Below are positions 23,484-36,328 of a DNA stretch of 64,000 nucleotides, in pieces. The position numbers were made by a program, and so were the translations under genes. Where the stretch lies: assembly GCA_963978905.1 (NCBI GenBank), contig OZ022259.1:31535994-31599993 (forward strand), given 5' to 3'. How positions within the stretch are numbered: the first letter of the stretch is position 1; every line of letters begins with the position of its first letter. The notes under the pieces were generated by a model. That model saw only the letters and a program-made list of their open reading frames with translations, was not told the origin of the DNA and did not search any database. This DNA comes from Trichostrongylus colubriformis. Lineage: Eukaryota > Nematoda > Chromadorea > Rhabditida > Trichostrongylidae.

Positions 23484-23589
23484 TACAATACCGCTCGCGT
23501 CGGGGGAGTAATTTTCGCCTTGCGACGGTTTGTTCGCGAACAAACCGTCGCAAGGCGAAAATTACTCCCCCGACGCGAGCGGTATTGTA
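23484..23589. repeat. perfect 106-bp palindrome, family P
   Basis: The 53 bases TACAATACCGCTCGCG ... GACGGTTTGTTCG are followed immediately by their exact reverse complement, with no loop and no mismatch by my reading. Each half contains GTCGGGGGAGTAATTTTCGC. It starts and ends with TA. The imperfect second copy is at 13676-13777. Confidence 0.92.
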
Positions 23590-24106
23590 GCTAGCACACT
23601 TCGGTGTATTCTCTATGCCTGCGATAGGAATGATGTTTTTCGAAGTTTGGTTACGTTGCTCCTTCTTCACATGTACCGCCTGGGTTCCAACGAAGACGGA
23701 GGCTCTTTGGCAACCCTGACTTCGAACTATATTTACCTTTTTCTTTTGAAGAAACTGTTTTTCAACTTCGAATGAATTTCATTGTGTAATACAAATAAAT
23801 ATAAATAAGAAAATAAGCTTCAAAAATAAAGTCTAAGTTTGGGGTAAAAACTGGACTTGGAAAAGAAAGAAGTATGAAAAAATATTGCAAAGTTATCCAC
23901 GAAAACTTTTTATCACTTGATAAGAAATAAACACTAAAAACATATGTTGATTTTGATATTTTTGATTTTTAATAGCTGCCGATTTTCGCCGCAGCCCACG
24001 ATGCGAAAGTTGCATCAATAATTGTATCAATAATAATTGCAGACTGATGTGTGCTTCCTATAATAGGAAAACTGCGTAACCTGCAATTACTTCTTTTCAT
24101 GGCGTT

Positions 24107-24615
24107 TAAAGGCACATTCCAGGATTATTGGGGTATCACATTTCCCGCCGTGGATGGATAGTTCGACCCAAATCACGTAGGCTGTACCTTTACCGAGGCG
24201 TGGGTGTCAGTTCCTGGAGCGTGCAGAGCCAAAAAATCTAGAGCAACAGCTTGGCCCCGCCCACCCCAGCCGTGATTGCCGACAATGACGGTGGCAATGT
24301 TGGCAACTACGTGGCAAATGAGGCCTACGATTTGTGTGATAATATAAAATAAGGAAGAAATTCAATGATAAAGGAGACGCTGACATTAGTAAACAGGTGA
24401 TATCCCGAAGTTCTCTGTGATACTATCCAGCAGGAACTGATTCGAAGGCTCGGTTTCACGCGGTGATCTCGTCCGTGGCCTGATGTAAGGAGGTCCGATT
24501 TCTGTTCTTTTCGTGAGCTTTTTTGGATTTTTCTTTGTCGGCATATTCCATAGCACTTCTAATGTCATACTTCAGCGCTTTAACCCACTCAAGGTGATCC
24601 TGGAATGTGCCTTTA
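24107..24615. repeat. MITE family T, copy 2
   Basis: This 509-bp element has ends TAAAGGCACATTCCAGGATT and GATCCTGGAATGTGCCTTTA. The left 200 bp match 18919 onwards (GTAGGCTGTACCTTTACC, GGCCCCGCCCACCCCAGCCG). The right half is a different interior of unknown origin with a 60-codon open reading on the minus strand (24386-24568) that I do not recognise. Confidence 0.8.
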
Positions 24616-24804
24616 AGTACGTTTTCTTAGTACAGCTCTGCGAACATAATCGTAGTCAAGAACCGCGCAGATAGGAGATGAGAATGGTTCACTCAGCTTC
24701 TGTTGATTTCCAGTAGAATCACTAAGCATATGACTAGTGGGTGACGGGGCGTGGTGTGGCAGAGTTCTCAGCCCACGCTACAGAGGGACATGACAGCTTC
24801 CAAG

Positions 24805-25115
24805 CTTTTGCAGCTGCTGCATGGTGCACCCTCACGGTGTTGTGCCTGCTTGAACACAACCAAGCCACGCCCACCTTACCGAACCATACCTGGCCTCAGA
24901 CGATCAGATTTCCAGTGGCGCTCATGTAGAGAAGGACACTTGCGATAGGAGAAGATATTTCAATAAAATAGTCATTTCGATGATGAAGGCAGTTTCCACA
25001 TCGCAAATTTGTCCGTCTAAGGTCGAGTGTGATTTGGCTCGGTGGGCGTGGCTTTATTATGTTCAAGGGGCACAACACCGTAAGGGTGCACCATGCAGCC
25101 GCAACACAGGTGCAA
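24805..25115. repeat. inverted-arm element of about 310 bp
   Basis: Arms at about 24811-24910 and 25008-25112 are inverted copies sharing TGCATGGTGCACCCT, CGGTGTTGTGCC and AAGCCACGCCCACC. The spacer is about 95 bp. Non-coding. Confidence 0.7.
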
Positions 25116-25406
25116 CCTGAGCAGTTATCCAAGGGCCTACTTACCTGAGAAAGTGGGTAAGCCACTAATCTGATTAGCTTGTGGTGTGCCTTTTTTCAGT
25201 GGCGAATATATTCTGAAATCCAGTACAAAAAGAAATACTGCCATTCAGGATTCTCGAGATTCTATAGTAACAGTTGTTATCCCTTTATTTTTTATTTGTT
25301 TCATAGACATCTCACGAAACTATAGTAGTATAGTGAACATGGTCATAGGGCCCGCAGCCCACACTTGTAACGTTGCATTGTTCTGCGACCACTTGCGCTC
25401 CATTTG

Positions 25407-25514
25407 TACAGTCCATTTCACAGCGCTAGATGGGGCGTGGCATACGGACTTGGGTGAGAGTATCAAACTCGCTCACCCAATTCTGCCCCATCAAGCGCTC
25501 CGAAATTGACTGTA
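25407..25514. repeat. MITE family C6, copy 2 (internally deleted)
   Basis: Starts TACAGTCCATTTCACAGCGC and ends GCGCTCCGAAATTGACTGTA. At only 108 bp it has lost most of the CACTC-rich interior. Confidence 0.8.
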
Positions 25515-25720
25515 ATTAATGAGATCGCCTCTCATTTCATACGCTGCAATTTTGCGTTTTTTTTCTTTTCTTTTTCCTTTTGTCGACTTCCTCGTCTTTC
25601 CTAATTGTAAAAATGCTTAAACAAAAATTCCGGTAATGGTTTGAAACATCCGATAAATTCAAATGGTACATAAGGGACCAAGTCACAAATTACAGGTTGA
25701 TGCATAGGTCTTGCGACACT

Positions 25721-25986
25721 TCCCGAATTTCCTGTCGTTCCACTGTGCTCGAACTTTACCTAATTCTAATTACTTTGGTGAGCTGGGGCATACTCCGATG
25801 ATTTTCTCAGAATGTATACGAGGTAGCCTCGTCACGCTGTAGCAACAATCGGTTCCCGAATTTCCTGTCGTTCCACTGTGCTCGAACTTTACCTAATTCT
25901 AATTACTATGGTGAGCTGGGGCATACTCCGATGATTTTCTCAAAATGTATACGGGGTAGCCTCGCTACGCTGTAGCAACAATCGGT
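25721..25986. repeat. tandem duplication, two units of 133 bp
   Basis: The unit beginning TCCCGAATTTCCTGTCGTTC and ending CTGTAGCAACAATCGGTT is present twice head to tail with about five mismatches. It has no coding content and sits between the orphan exon at 26146 and family C6 copy 2. Confidence 0.9.
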
Positions 25987-26145
25987 TCGAATGCAAAACC
26001 CCTCATTTAAACCCATAATTTATAACAAGTGTCCTCAGAATTCCTAGCTCAGAAAAAAGCCTCTATTATTTATGCTGCACTCACTATTGGTCCTATCTAT
26101 AATGCAGGATGCGGCAAAAATACTGACCGCTTGATAACGTCTTAC

Positions 26146-26266
26146 CATTTCAACTAAAAAGGAGGTATTAACATGAATTTCGTTTGAAGCATAGATAATC
26201 ATTAAACGTTCCATTGGAGCCTGAAAACCGATAAGAACGCCTCCGGCCCATACAAACTCGCGAAGG
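26146..26266 (-). CDS. possible internal exon of an unknown gene
   Basis: A 121-bp open block on the minus strand with a strong acceptor (CTTTCTCACAG) and a consensus donor (ATG|GTAAGA). It encodes LREFVWAGGVLIGFQAPMER, then LMIIYASNEIHVNTSFLVEM. The composition is protein-like, with a hydrophobic core, but I recognise no family. The LINE at 26506-30190 lies just upstream, so further exons may be beyond it. Confidence 0.35.
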
Positions 26267-26505
26267 CTGTGAGAAAGAGCGTATATATATTTATTACACG
26301 AGGTAGAGCTCATGTGTGATGTGACTCAAACAGAACCGTAATACTAGCTAACCAATGAATAAACGAAAAAAACCTTCTATGTAGAACAAAGAAAGACAGA
26401 AAAAAAGGAACATTGCAATCACAAAGGAAGTGAGAACTGCGGGAAAAAAAAAGAAAAAAACAGGTAGAAACTTAGAGCTGAATCAAGGTAGCATAACAAA
26501 ATACT

Positions 26506-29346
26506 CTACGAAACCAAGTGACGGTCCACTGAATTTTTGAAAGCTTGTACACTCACTGGAAGGGCTACAGATCTAGCAAGTTTAAAATAGTCCCTGCCAG
26601 CTCTTAATGTAAAGAAATGGTACCTTAAATTGCGTTTAGCTCACGGAATTAGACGTTCAATGGAATCACCTCTGACAGCAGTAGACCGTGCAGTGCAAAA
26701 CTGATCAGGATTGAGACCGCAATAACCGTGAATAATTTTGTGAAATAGAATGAGATCAAGCTTTCTTCGCCTGTGCGAAAGAGTGTGCAGCTTAAAATTC
26801 TTGTTCCTTTCTATACTAGGAAGTATACAATCATAAAGAAAACCCAGGACCCTTATCATCAGTTTTCGCGTGAATGTGTTCTGCACTCGCTCAAGTGCTG
26901 CGATGGATTTAGCTTTATACGGATTAAAAACAGGCGTGCCGTACTCCAGAATTGGTCTGACGTAGGTTTTGAAAGCGCGTTATAGGACAGCAGTATTCTT
27001 CGTAGTGAGGACTCTGAACAACTTATAAACCACCATGGTAGCCTTTCGAGCAATGTCCTCGCAGTGAGCATCAAAGGAGAGATTCCTAGTGATGACGAAG
27101 CCCAATTCTCTCTGTTGGTCCACTTTGCTGATACGTGCGCCATCTATGGTGTAGGTGAATTGATCATTTTTCAATGAAAGGTGTAAAGCGCAAGTTTTCT
27201 CTTTTAATAGGGGTAGACCCCACTTCCTAAACGATCTGCTAACAGCGTCAATGGACTTCTGAAGGCGTGAGCAGTCTTCCATCGTGCGCACTGAACAGTA
27301 CAATTTCACGTCATCAGCAAATGCTGTGCATAAAGCGCCACAGTTGGTGATGAGACGTGGCAGTTCAAAGGTAAAAATGTTGAAGAGGAGAGGGGGAAGG
27401 ACGCTACCCTGAGGTACCCCGCTAGGCACCTTTCGCGGACAAGAAAAGGTATCGTTGACTCGAACTACGAACTGACGGTCACTTAAAAAGGCACGGATCC
27501 AAGAAATAATTCGGATATGAACTCCAATCAGGGAGAGCTTGGTGATCAGCTTTTGGTGATCGACGCGGTCGAAAGCTTTGGAAAAGTCTAAGTATATAAC
27601 ATCAACACTAGCTCCTTCATCCAGGGAAGCGGTCCAATCATTGAGCGACCGCAGTAATGCGGTAGTGGTGGACTTGCCTTTCTGAAATCCGTGCTGGAAG
27701 GGTGAAATTATAGAGTGTTCCTTAATATGTGCCTCTATTCTCTTTTTCACAATTTTTTCAAAAGCACGAGCAAAGATTGATGTGATACTGATGGGACGAT
27801 AGTTGTCAGGACAGTCATAGGGCGACTTTTTAGGTAAAGGAGTAACATAGGCCATTTTCCATCTAGAGGGAACTTCTGCTTTCATGAAGCTAAGATTAAA
27901 AATGTACTGAAGCGGCCCAACGATGACATGAGCAACATTCTTAATGAAGGGTAACGGTATTTCATCAGGAGTAAGGGAGTAGGACGAAGGCCAGCTCAGC
28001 AAAATAGAAAGTAGGTCATCAGCCTGAACCCACACGGAATCATTCATAGTAGAAAACATGTCAAGCACGGAAAGATCAGCTCGGTGCTCTGACGCGATCT
28101 GAACAAATGCTTTTTCGAAAGTGCAGGCAAGAACTTCCGCTTTTTCCTTGTCATTGGAGAATGCCGTTCCATCGCTCCCCCTCAAGCAGCCAAGCTTGGG
28201 TTTGGTGCTAAGCCTTGAACTGACAAGCCTATAAAACGCATTCTTATCATTGGACTCGATGACTTTTTTCTCAACTGAGTTATTGTATTTAAACAGTTTA
28301 CGCTCAATTACAGTATTTAATCTGCGAAAAGTGATCCGGTGTTCTGGAGTGTCATTTAGGGTAACATCTACCCAAGCCTGCATCCTCTTACGATAGAGTC
28401 GACGAAGATACGGAGGTAAGTGGGACTGAGATAATGGAACATGGATAATAGGGACAAATAGTGATATGCAATGATGTAATATCGCTATGAAAAGCTCGTA
28501 CATTTCATCGATTGATTGAGTGAGGCCAAAAGAACCGTACCAATCAATGCCGGCAAGGTATGTCCTAATCGCGTTATAATTGGCATCTTTGAAACTTCTT
28601 TTCTTGATGAATGGTTCATCAGTTGCAAGAAAGAAGGTTCAACTCGAAGACGAGACTGCTGTGGTCACCAGTGCCCAACGGGAGCGCAACAGCTAAACCG
28701 TGAATCAGACCGTCAACATTGGTCAATACCAAGTCAAGAATATTGCCTCCTAATGTAGGCTTTTTGACATGTTGTGTAAGAAAGTGGGTTTGACATAGCT
28801 CTAGAAACGATTTGGAGATAGCGGAGCAACTGTTGTTACCAGAAGGTGTTGACCAGTCAGTGTCGGGAAGATCATGATGCAGTGACTGACGGAGGAGATA
28901 AGAACACTGATTGCATGGAATAGCTGTTTAGTAGCCACGGCTGTAGCAGAAGGAGCCCTGTATACAATTAGAAGGCGCACAGAAACGCTGTCCACGTTAT
29001 CCAGCGTAATATCCACACATAGAACCTCATGAGATTTAGGGCAGCATTCACGAAAAACTGTGACAGGAGAAAGGGTTTTCTGGACCAAAACTGCAACACC
29101 TCCACCTTTTTTTGAGACTCGGTCAGACCTGATCAAGTCGTACTGTGCCCAACGGCTGCCAAAGGAAGACGACCACTGAAAGCCCACGTTAAGCCACGTT
29201 TCGGATAAGGTGACTATGTCAAAGTCAAATTGTTCAATATGATAGGGAAGTGCCCTTCCATTTTTATGAATAGAACGGATATTTGTATACAAGCACAGTA
29301 AACGGCGCACGTGGTTCCGGAGAGCATTTACAAGTTTGACGAACAA
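26506..29346 (-). pseudogene. LINE ORF2: APE endonuclease plus reverse transcriptase, broken
   Basis: The endonuclease part shows LCLYTNIRSI, LSETWL, GGGVAVLV, LPDTDW and, near 28680, GDHSSLVFEL. The reverse transcriptase part has NYRPISITSIFARAFEKIV, HGFQKGKSTTTALL, DVIYLDFSKAFDRVDH (motif A), SGVPQGSVLPPLLFNIFT (motif B), FADDVKLYCS (motif C) and a C-terminal RAFKTYVRPILEYGTPVF region. Breaks: one frameshift near 28900, one near 28640, an in-frame TAA at 26980-26982, and an in-frame TGA at 26641-26643 that looks like CpG decay of CGA. The rest of about 940 codons is open, so the copy is young. Confidence 0.88.
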
Positions 29347-30085
29347 GTCTGATCTGTAGCAGGAGGTATTGTTTGAATACTGACATCAGATTAATAAGTT
29401 CAGGGGAGCTTTGATCACGAATCAAGTTATCCTGCGTTTCAACTGGTTTGTGTGAAGAAGTGCTACGCCGTGCAAGTCGCTCAGCACGAGCCCGATTCCT
29501 CTCCTTCCGAGTGAGGGAGGGCCTTATAAAAATTTTAGAGATCGAGAAGTACTTACGACGAGGTGCACGACGCAACACTTGGTTAGCGTAGAAAGATGAA
29601 GGTAAAACAACTTTAAGTAGCCTTGGGAAGGCTACATTAGCACGTCCCATCCTATAAACAGTCAATGGTGGGCATTCAATTCCAAGATAATCGAAAATGC
29701 TTTTTAGAATATTTCTATCGCTGAGCAAGCGCTCACTAGGCAATTGAGCAGAGCTTTCAGGCAATCCGATGAGAACAATAGAGCGTTCGCGTTCAATTTC
29801 ATCAGGAGAAACAGACAAAACACTAGAAGCGTTGGGAGAAGGCTCAGAGATTTTGTGAGATGGAGAGGAGACAGATTTAGCACTGCCACTAATAGCAGCT
29901 TTGAGTTCAGCGTTCTGTGCTCTTAACGAAAGTACCTCCTCCGATAGCTCTCTATTTCGGCACAGGACAGTCTGCAGAAACTTCCGGTCCTCTAGCAGTG
30001 TACCCAATACGGATCGTAGATGCTGCGGTAGGGATTGATCCTCCATTAGAAGCGCAACGTCTTGATCAAACTTGTCCGACGGCAT
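29264..30085 (-). CDS. LINE ORF1, RNA-binding-type protein, intact
   Basis: A 273-codon open frame. The N-terminal half has heptad-like leucines (ELSEEVLSLRAQNAELKAAI), consistent with a coiled coil. It is followed by ERERSIVLIGLPES, an RRM-like beta strand, GIECPPLTVYRMGR and LTRKERNRARAERLARR, the basic tail seen in LINE ORF1 proteins. It overlaps the start of ORF2 by about 80 bases in another frame. Start taken at the first Met (MPSDKFDQDV). Confidence 0.75.
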   Translation of the reverse strand: MPSDKFDQDVALLMEDQSLPQHLRSVLGTLLEDRKFLQTVLCRNRELSEEVLSLRAQNAELKAAISGSAKSVSSPSHKISEPSPNASSVLSVSPDEIERERSIVLIGLPESSAQLPSERLLSDRNILKSIFDYLGIECPPLTVYRMGRANVAFPRLLKVVLPSSFYANQVLRRAPRRKYFSISKIFIRPSLTRKERNRARAERLARRSTSSHKPVETQDNLIRDQSSPELINLMSVFKQYLLLQIRLVRQTCKCSPEPRAPFTVLVYKYPFYS

Positions 30086-30190
30086 AGGTGGAGAGCGATC
30101 AATACATGATCGCTTGATCGGCCTTTCCTGAATACGCAAACTGGACAAGGAGTGTCCATGGGAATAAAACAGAATCCTCAGTAGAATCAC

Positions 30191-31007
30191 GTGAGAAGAG
30201 TGTTGGCAAAGAAAAATAAGAAGAAATGAAGATACACCTCTCTATGTGGCAATAAATCCAACTAGGACTCGCACCCACAATGATGCTCAGCTCAGATCAA
30301 AGAAGTACCGTCTGGAGCGGTAAGCAGCGAAACAGCAGAGCAAAAAGCCGTCACGGAACAGTAGAGTATCAGTGAATAAAAAAAATTTGTCGATGACCAA
30401 GTCCAGAGAGTAACGACCGGCAGTATAAAAGATTGGTTGGATGGCCGACAGGTAAGGAATCAATGAAAGAGCGGCTGCTCGCCACAACTGCACAGGCGAC
30501 ACTGTATATCATGCAAATCGTCCAAATCTCTCACCAAAACCGACTTTGGATGGCACAAGAAATTGGGGAGGTAGTGCAGGCTTCGCCCTCCAAGATACCG
30601 CAAAAAAATATTGAGCGGATTAAGATTCATGCTTTTGGTGATCATCGCCACAATGTGGTGAAGTCTTAGAGACTGCTCTGGATCATTGCTACCACAACTA
30701 CGCCTCGTGGGTTTCGGTCGCTTCCCGGCCAGAAGTCAACCGCATTGGGTCTGAGCTGAGGTCATCAAGAAACGTACGTATTTCTTGATGACACTGTTGA
30801 TTTAGCTGTGCCGATTGGTTTTCACTTGAATATGATGCCGGATTTGTGGCATTTTGGTACTACGCCGCAACCTCATGCAACAGCGACCCTCCAGATTTCC
30901 TCGGTATTGAGCCACTGGATTGCTCCGTTCCATGCATCTTGCAGCGCAAGATGCTTGCGCTACCCCCTCCCCTCCTCCCCACCACAATTCACTCGCCCTT
31001 TTTAATA
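30191..31007. other. no gene seen, possible LINE 5' UTR
   Basis: Sequence upstream of LINE ORF1. A small hairpin (TCATCAAGAAA ... TTTCTTGATGA) lies at 30763-30793. No protein family is recognised. Confidence 0.35.
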
Positions 31008-31790
31008 TTAGGTTGGTGGAGAAGTCCTGGGACACCAAATTCAAAAAAAAGTTAAAATTCGAAAAAAGGATCCGTGGGCCGATCGACGTTATGGATCATT
31101 AGCCACACGGCAAAATTCCGGATCAAGGACTTTCTGGGAAGGGTCGTTACAGGAGATGAATCCTGGGTCTTCTACGCGAATCATAGCAGGAAAGCTCAGT
31201 GGTTTCTCCGAGGAGAAGCGGATACGACTCAATCGAAGACAGACACCCATCAAAGAAGGTGATGCTGTGCTGTTGGTGGGACTCACAAGGAATGCTCTAT
31301 CACGAATTTCTGAAAGTGATACCACAGTAACCGCAAGCATCTACTCTAATCAGCTGCAGAAGTTGAGCGAGGCAATGCAACAAAAGCGGCCAGGACAAAC
31401 CAAAGTTCACTTTCTTCATGACAACGCACGCCCTCATGTTGCGAGAATGTCTCGGGAGAAGTTGGAGGAGCCTGGATGGGAAGTACTGCCTCACCCTCCA
31501 TATTCGCCCGACCTTGCCCCTTCCGATTATCACCTATTTAGGGCCCTCAAAAAAATCTCAGAGGTAAGGAATTTAATGATCAAGCTCAAGTTGAATCGGA
31601 GGTGACTCGCTTCTTCGACTCACAACCAGCTTCCTTCTGGAGGAAAGGTATTCGTGATCTGCCCAAAAAAATGGCAAAGTGTTATCGATGCAGAAGGTGA
31701 TTACTTTGTGGTTTGAAATGACGTCGAAATAAAGTTTTTAAAGATTGAAGGAAAAGTTCTCAGTGTCCCAGGACTTTCTCACCAACCTGA
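31008..31790 (+). mobile_element. mariner element (family D), internally deleted
   Basis: The 783-bp element has inverted ends TTAGGTTGGTGGAGAAGTCC and, on the other strand, TCAGGTTGGTGAGAAAGTCC, flanked by TA on both sides. Plus-strand transposase remains: FRIKDFLGRVVTGDESWVF (first catalytic Asp), a frameshift, HFLHDNARPHVARMSREKLE (second) and PPYSPDLAPSDYHLFRALK (third), a second frameshift near 31550, then a C-terminus ending DAEGDYFVV. The entire DNA-binding N-terminal region is missing, so it is non-autonomous. Confidence 0.9.
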
Positions 31791-31836
31791 TACCACTCTT
31801 ACGAAAGCATGGGACGATCTATGCAGCGAGGGTGTA

Positions 31837-32046
31837 GGTTGGGACACACGAATCTAGGCCATGACCCTGTAACAGCCTGTGGCCTTTGACCTAAGCCTTA
31901 AATGATCCAGACAATTTGTTCATGAAAATTGTGCCCTCCTTGCAAGTCTGTTCCGTTGTATAGTCAAATTGTCTGAATTATTCATGTCACAGGGCAAAGG
32001 CCACAGGCTGTCACAGGAGCACGGCCTAGATTCGTGTGTCCCAACC
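31837..32046. repeat. MITE with 55-bp inverted ends
   Basis: This 210-bp element starts GGTTGGGACACACGAATCTA and ends with its reverse complement. Inner arm block: AGCCTGTGGCCTTTG. No coding capacity. Confidence 0.85.
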
Positions 32047-32579
32047 ATCATCTGCGACCCACAGCAGCTGCTTTTCCTCGCCCTCTTTGTATTGTGCCCA
32101 TGTCAAAGAGTCCCTGTTGATCACTATACCACTGAAACTCATGCTGATTCCTCATTTGTCCCTAGTGTGGTGAAGCTTTGAGAAGCGGTCAATGCTTTGC
32201 CGGACCCCTCTGTGCATGCAGTGTCCCATGTCTAATGCACTGGTGGGTGAACAACAGGGTTGACATCTCCTGATCCAACAAAATCCCGATTAGGTCGAAA
32301 ACTTGTCCCACGGGAGTTGTCCTCTCAATCATGAAAATATAATAGCTTCAGTGCGCAAGAACGTGTGACTCGTGCGAAACGTGCGCCTGCACTTATCATA
32401 CGATAGATGCTCATCCAGGAAAACTTTCATAACATACATAACTCGTTCGCCGAGTCGTTGCAAATTGAAGAGCGAATTTGAGTTCAGCGTCTGAAGGCGC
32501 ATGCAATGATGTGTACGTCATTGAGGATGGCCCGGCTGACCTATTTACCTTCGCTTCTTGGTCAGACGACGTCGCAGAG

Positions 32580-32716
32580 TACGGACCACTTCGGAGCGTT
32601 TGGTAGGGCGTGGCCAACGGACTTGGGTGAAAGTGTATCAGACTCCCTCACCCCGCCACACACACTCTCTCTCTCGGCACTCAGCCACGCCCTTTCTAGC
32701 GCTGAGAAATACTGTA
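32580..32716. repeat. MITE family C6, copy 3
   Basis: Diverged 137-bp copy. Left TACGGACCACTTCGGAGCG, then GGGCGTGGCCAACGGACTTG, a CACACTCTCTCTC interior, right CACGCCCTTTCTAGCGCTGA ending CTGTA. The rest of 32047-33267 shows no gene. Confidence 0.75.
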
Positions 32717-33267
32717 TACAGGTAGCCTTTATCGCTACCGCACTTAGCGTAGCGTCAAATGCACCGCTCTCTCCATTGGGATTTTTAACCCCTTCGTAAC
32801 GCTCTTACCGATTCACTCTCATCTGAACTGGGCATAATCCCTACTCGTTTGTCGGGCTCTTTTAACAGCCTCACGTGAATCGACAGAATTACTCGATTAC
32901 CACTGCAACTATAAAAATAAACATCCTGCAAGTGACAAGAGAACTCATAAATCCACAAATTTTTCTCGAACCATGTCCTTGAGAACTGTATGAATCATAA
33001 CTTCTATTTTGAAACTATTACAGTGCTTGTTAGTATGTGCGTGATCAACTTTTGCCTGTTCCTTCAGCAACCAAGAAGTCGGTAATAACAAGTGGAGCTA
33101 GAAGCATCAAGTCGTTCACAATCCACACTTATTCAATGAACCTTTAATTTAGACTTTTATTTGCACTTTCTTGATTTAAACAACTTTAAAATCTGTGTGG
33201 TGATTGGGAAGCAATTAACACATGAAAACAAAAAACTTTCATTCGGATAACCGATAACAAGATAAAT

Positions 33268-36321
<3,054 letters not shown>

Positions 36322-36328
36322 CTTACCT
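36322..36328 (-). promoter_or_regulatory. probable trans-splice acceptor of rpl-23
   Basis: On the minus strand, CCATCTTTGCAG is followed by GTAAG and then the start codon, leaving a five-base leader. Such placement is typical of spliced-leader acceptor sites of nematode ribosomal protein genes. Inferred from sequence only. Confidence 0.6.

Larger units (their letters stand above)
26506..30190 (-). mobile_element. two-ORF non-LTR retrotransposon (LINE, CR1/Jockey-like)
   Basis: An RNA-mediated transposon lying on the minus strand. ORF1 (30085-29264) is followed by ORF2 with an APE-type endonuclease and a reverse transcriptase (29346-26506). The exact ends are uncertain: downstream of ORF2 there is an A/G-rich tract near 26400-26460, and the 5' UTR may reach beyond 30190. 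I found no target-site duplication by eye. The clade is inferred from the order EN-RT, the lack of an RNase H domain and RT motif wording. Confidence 0.88.
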
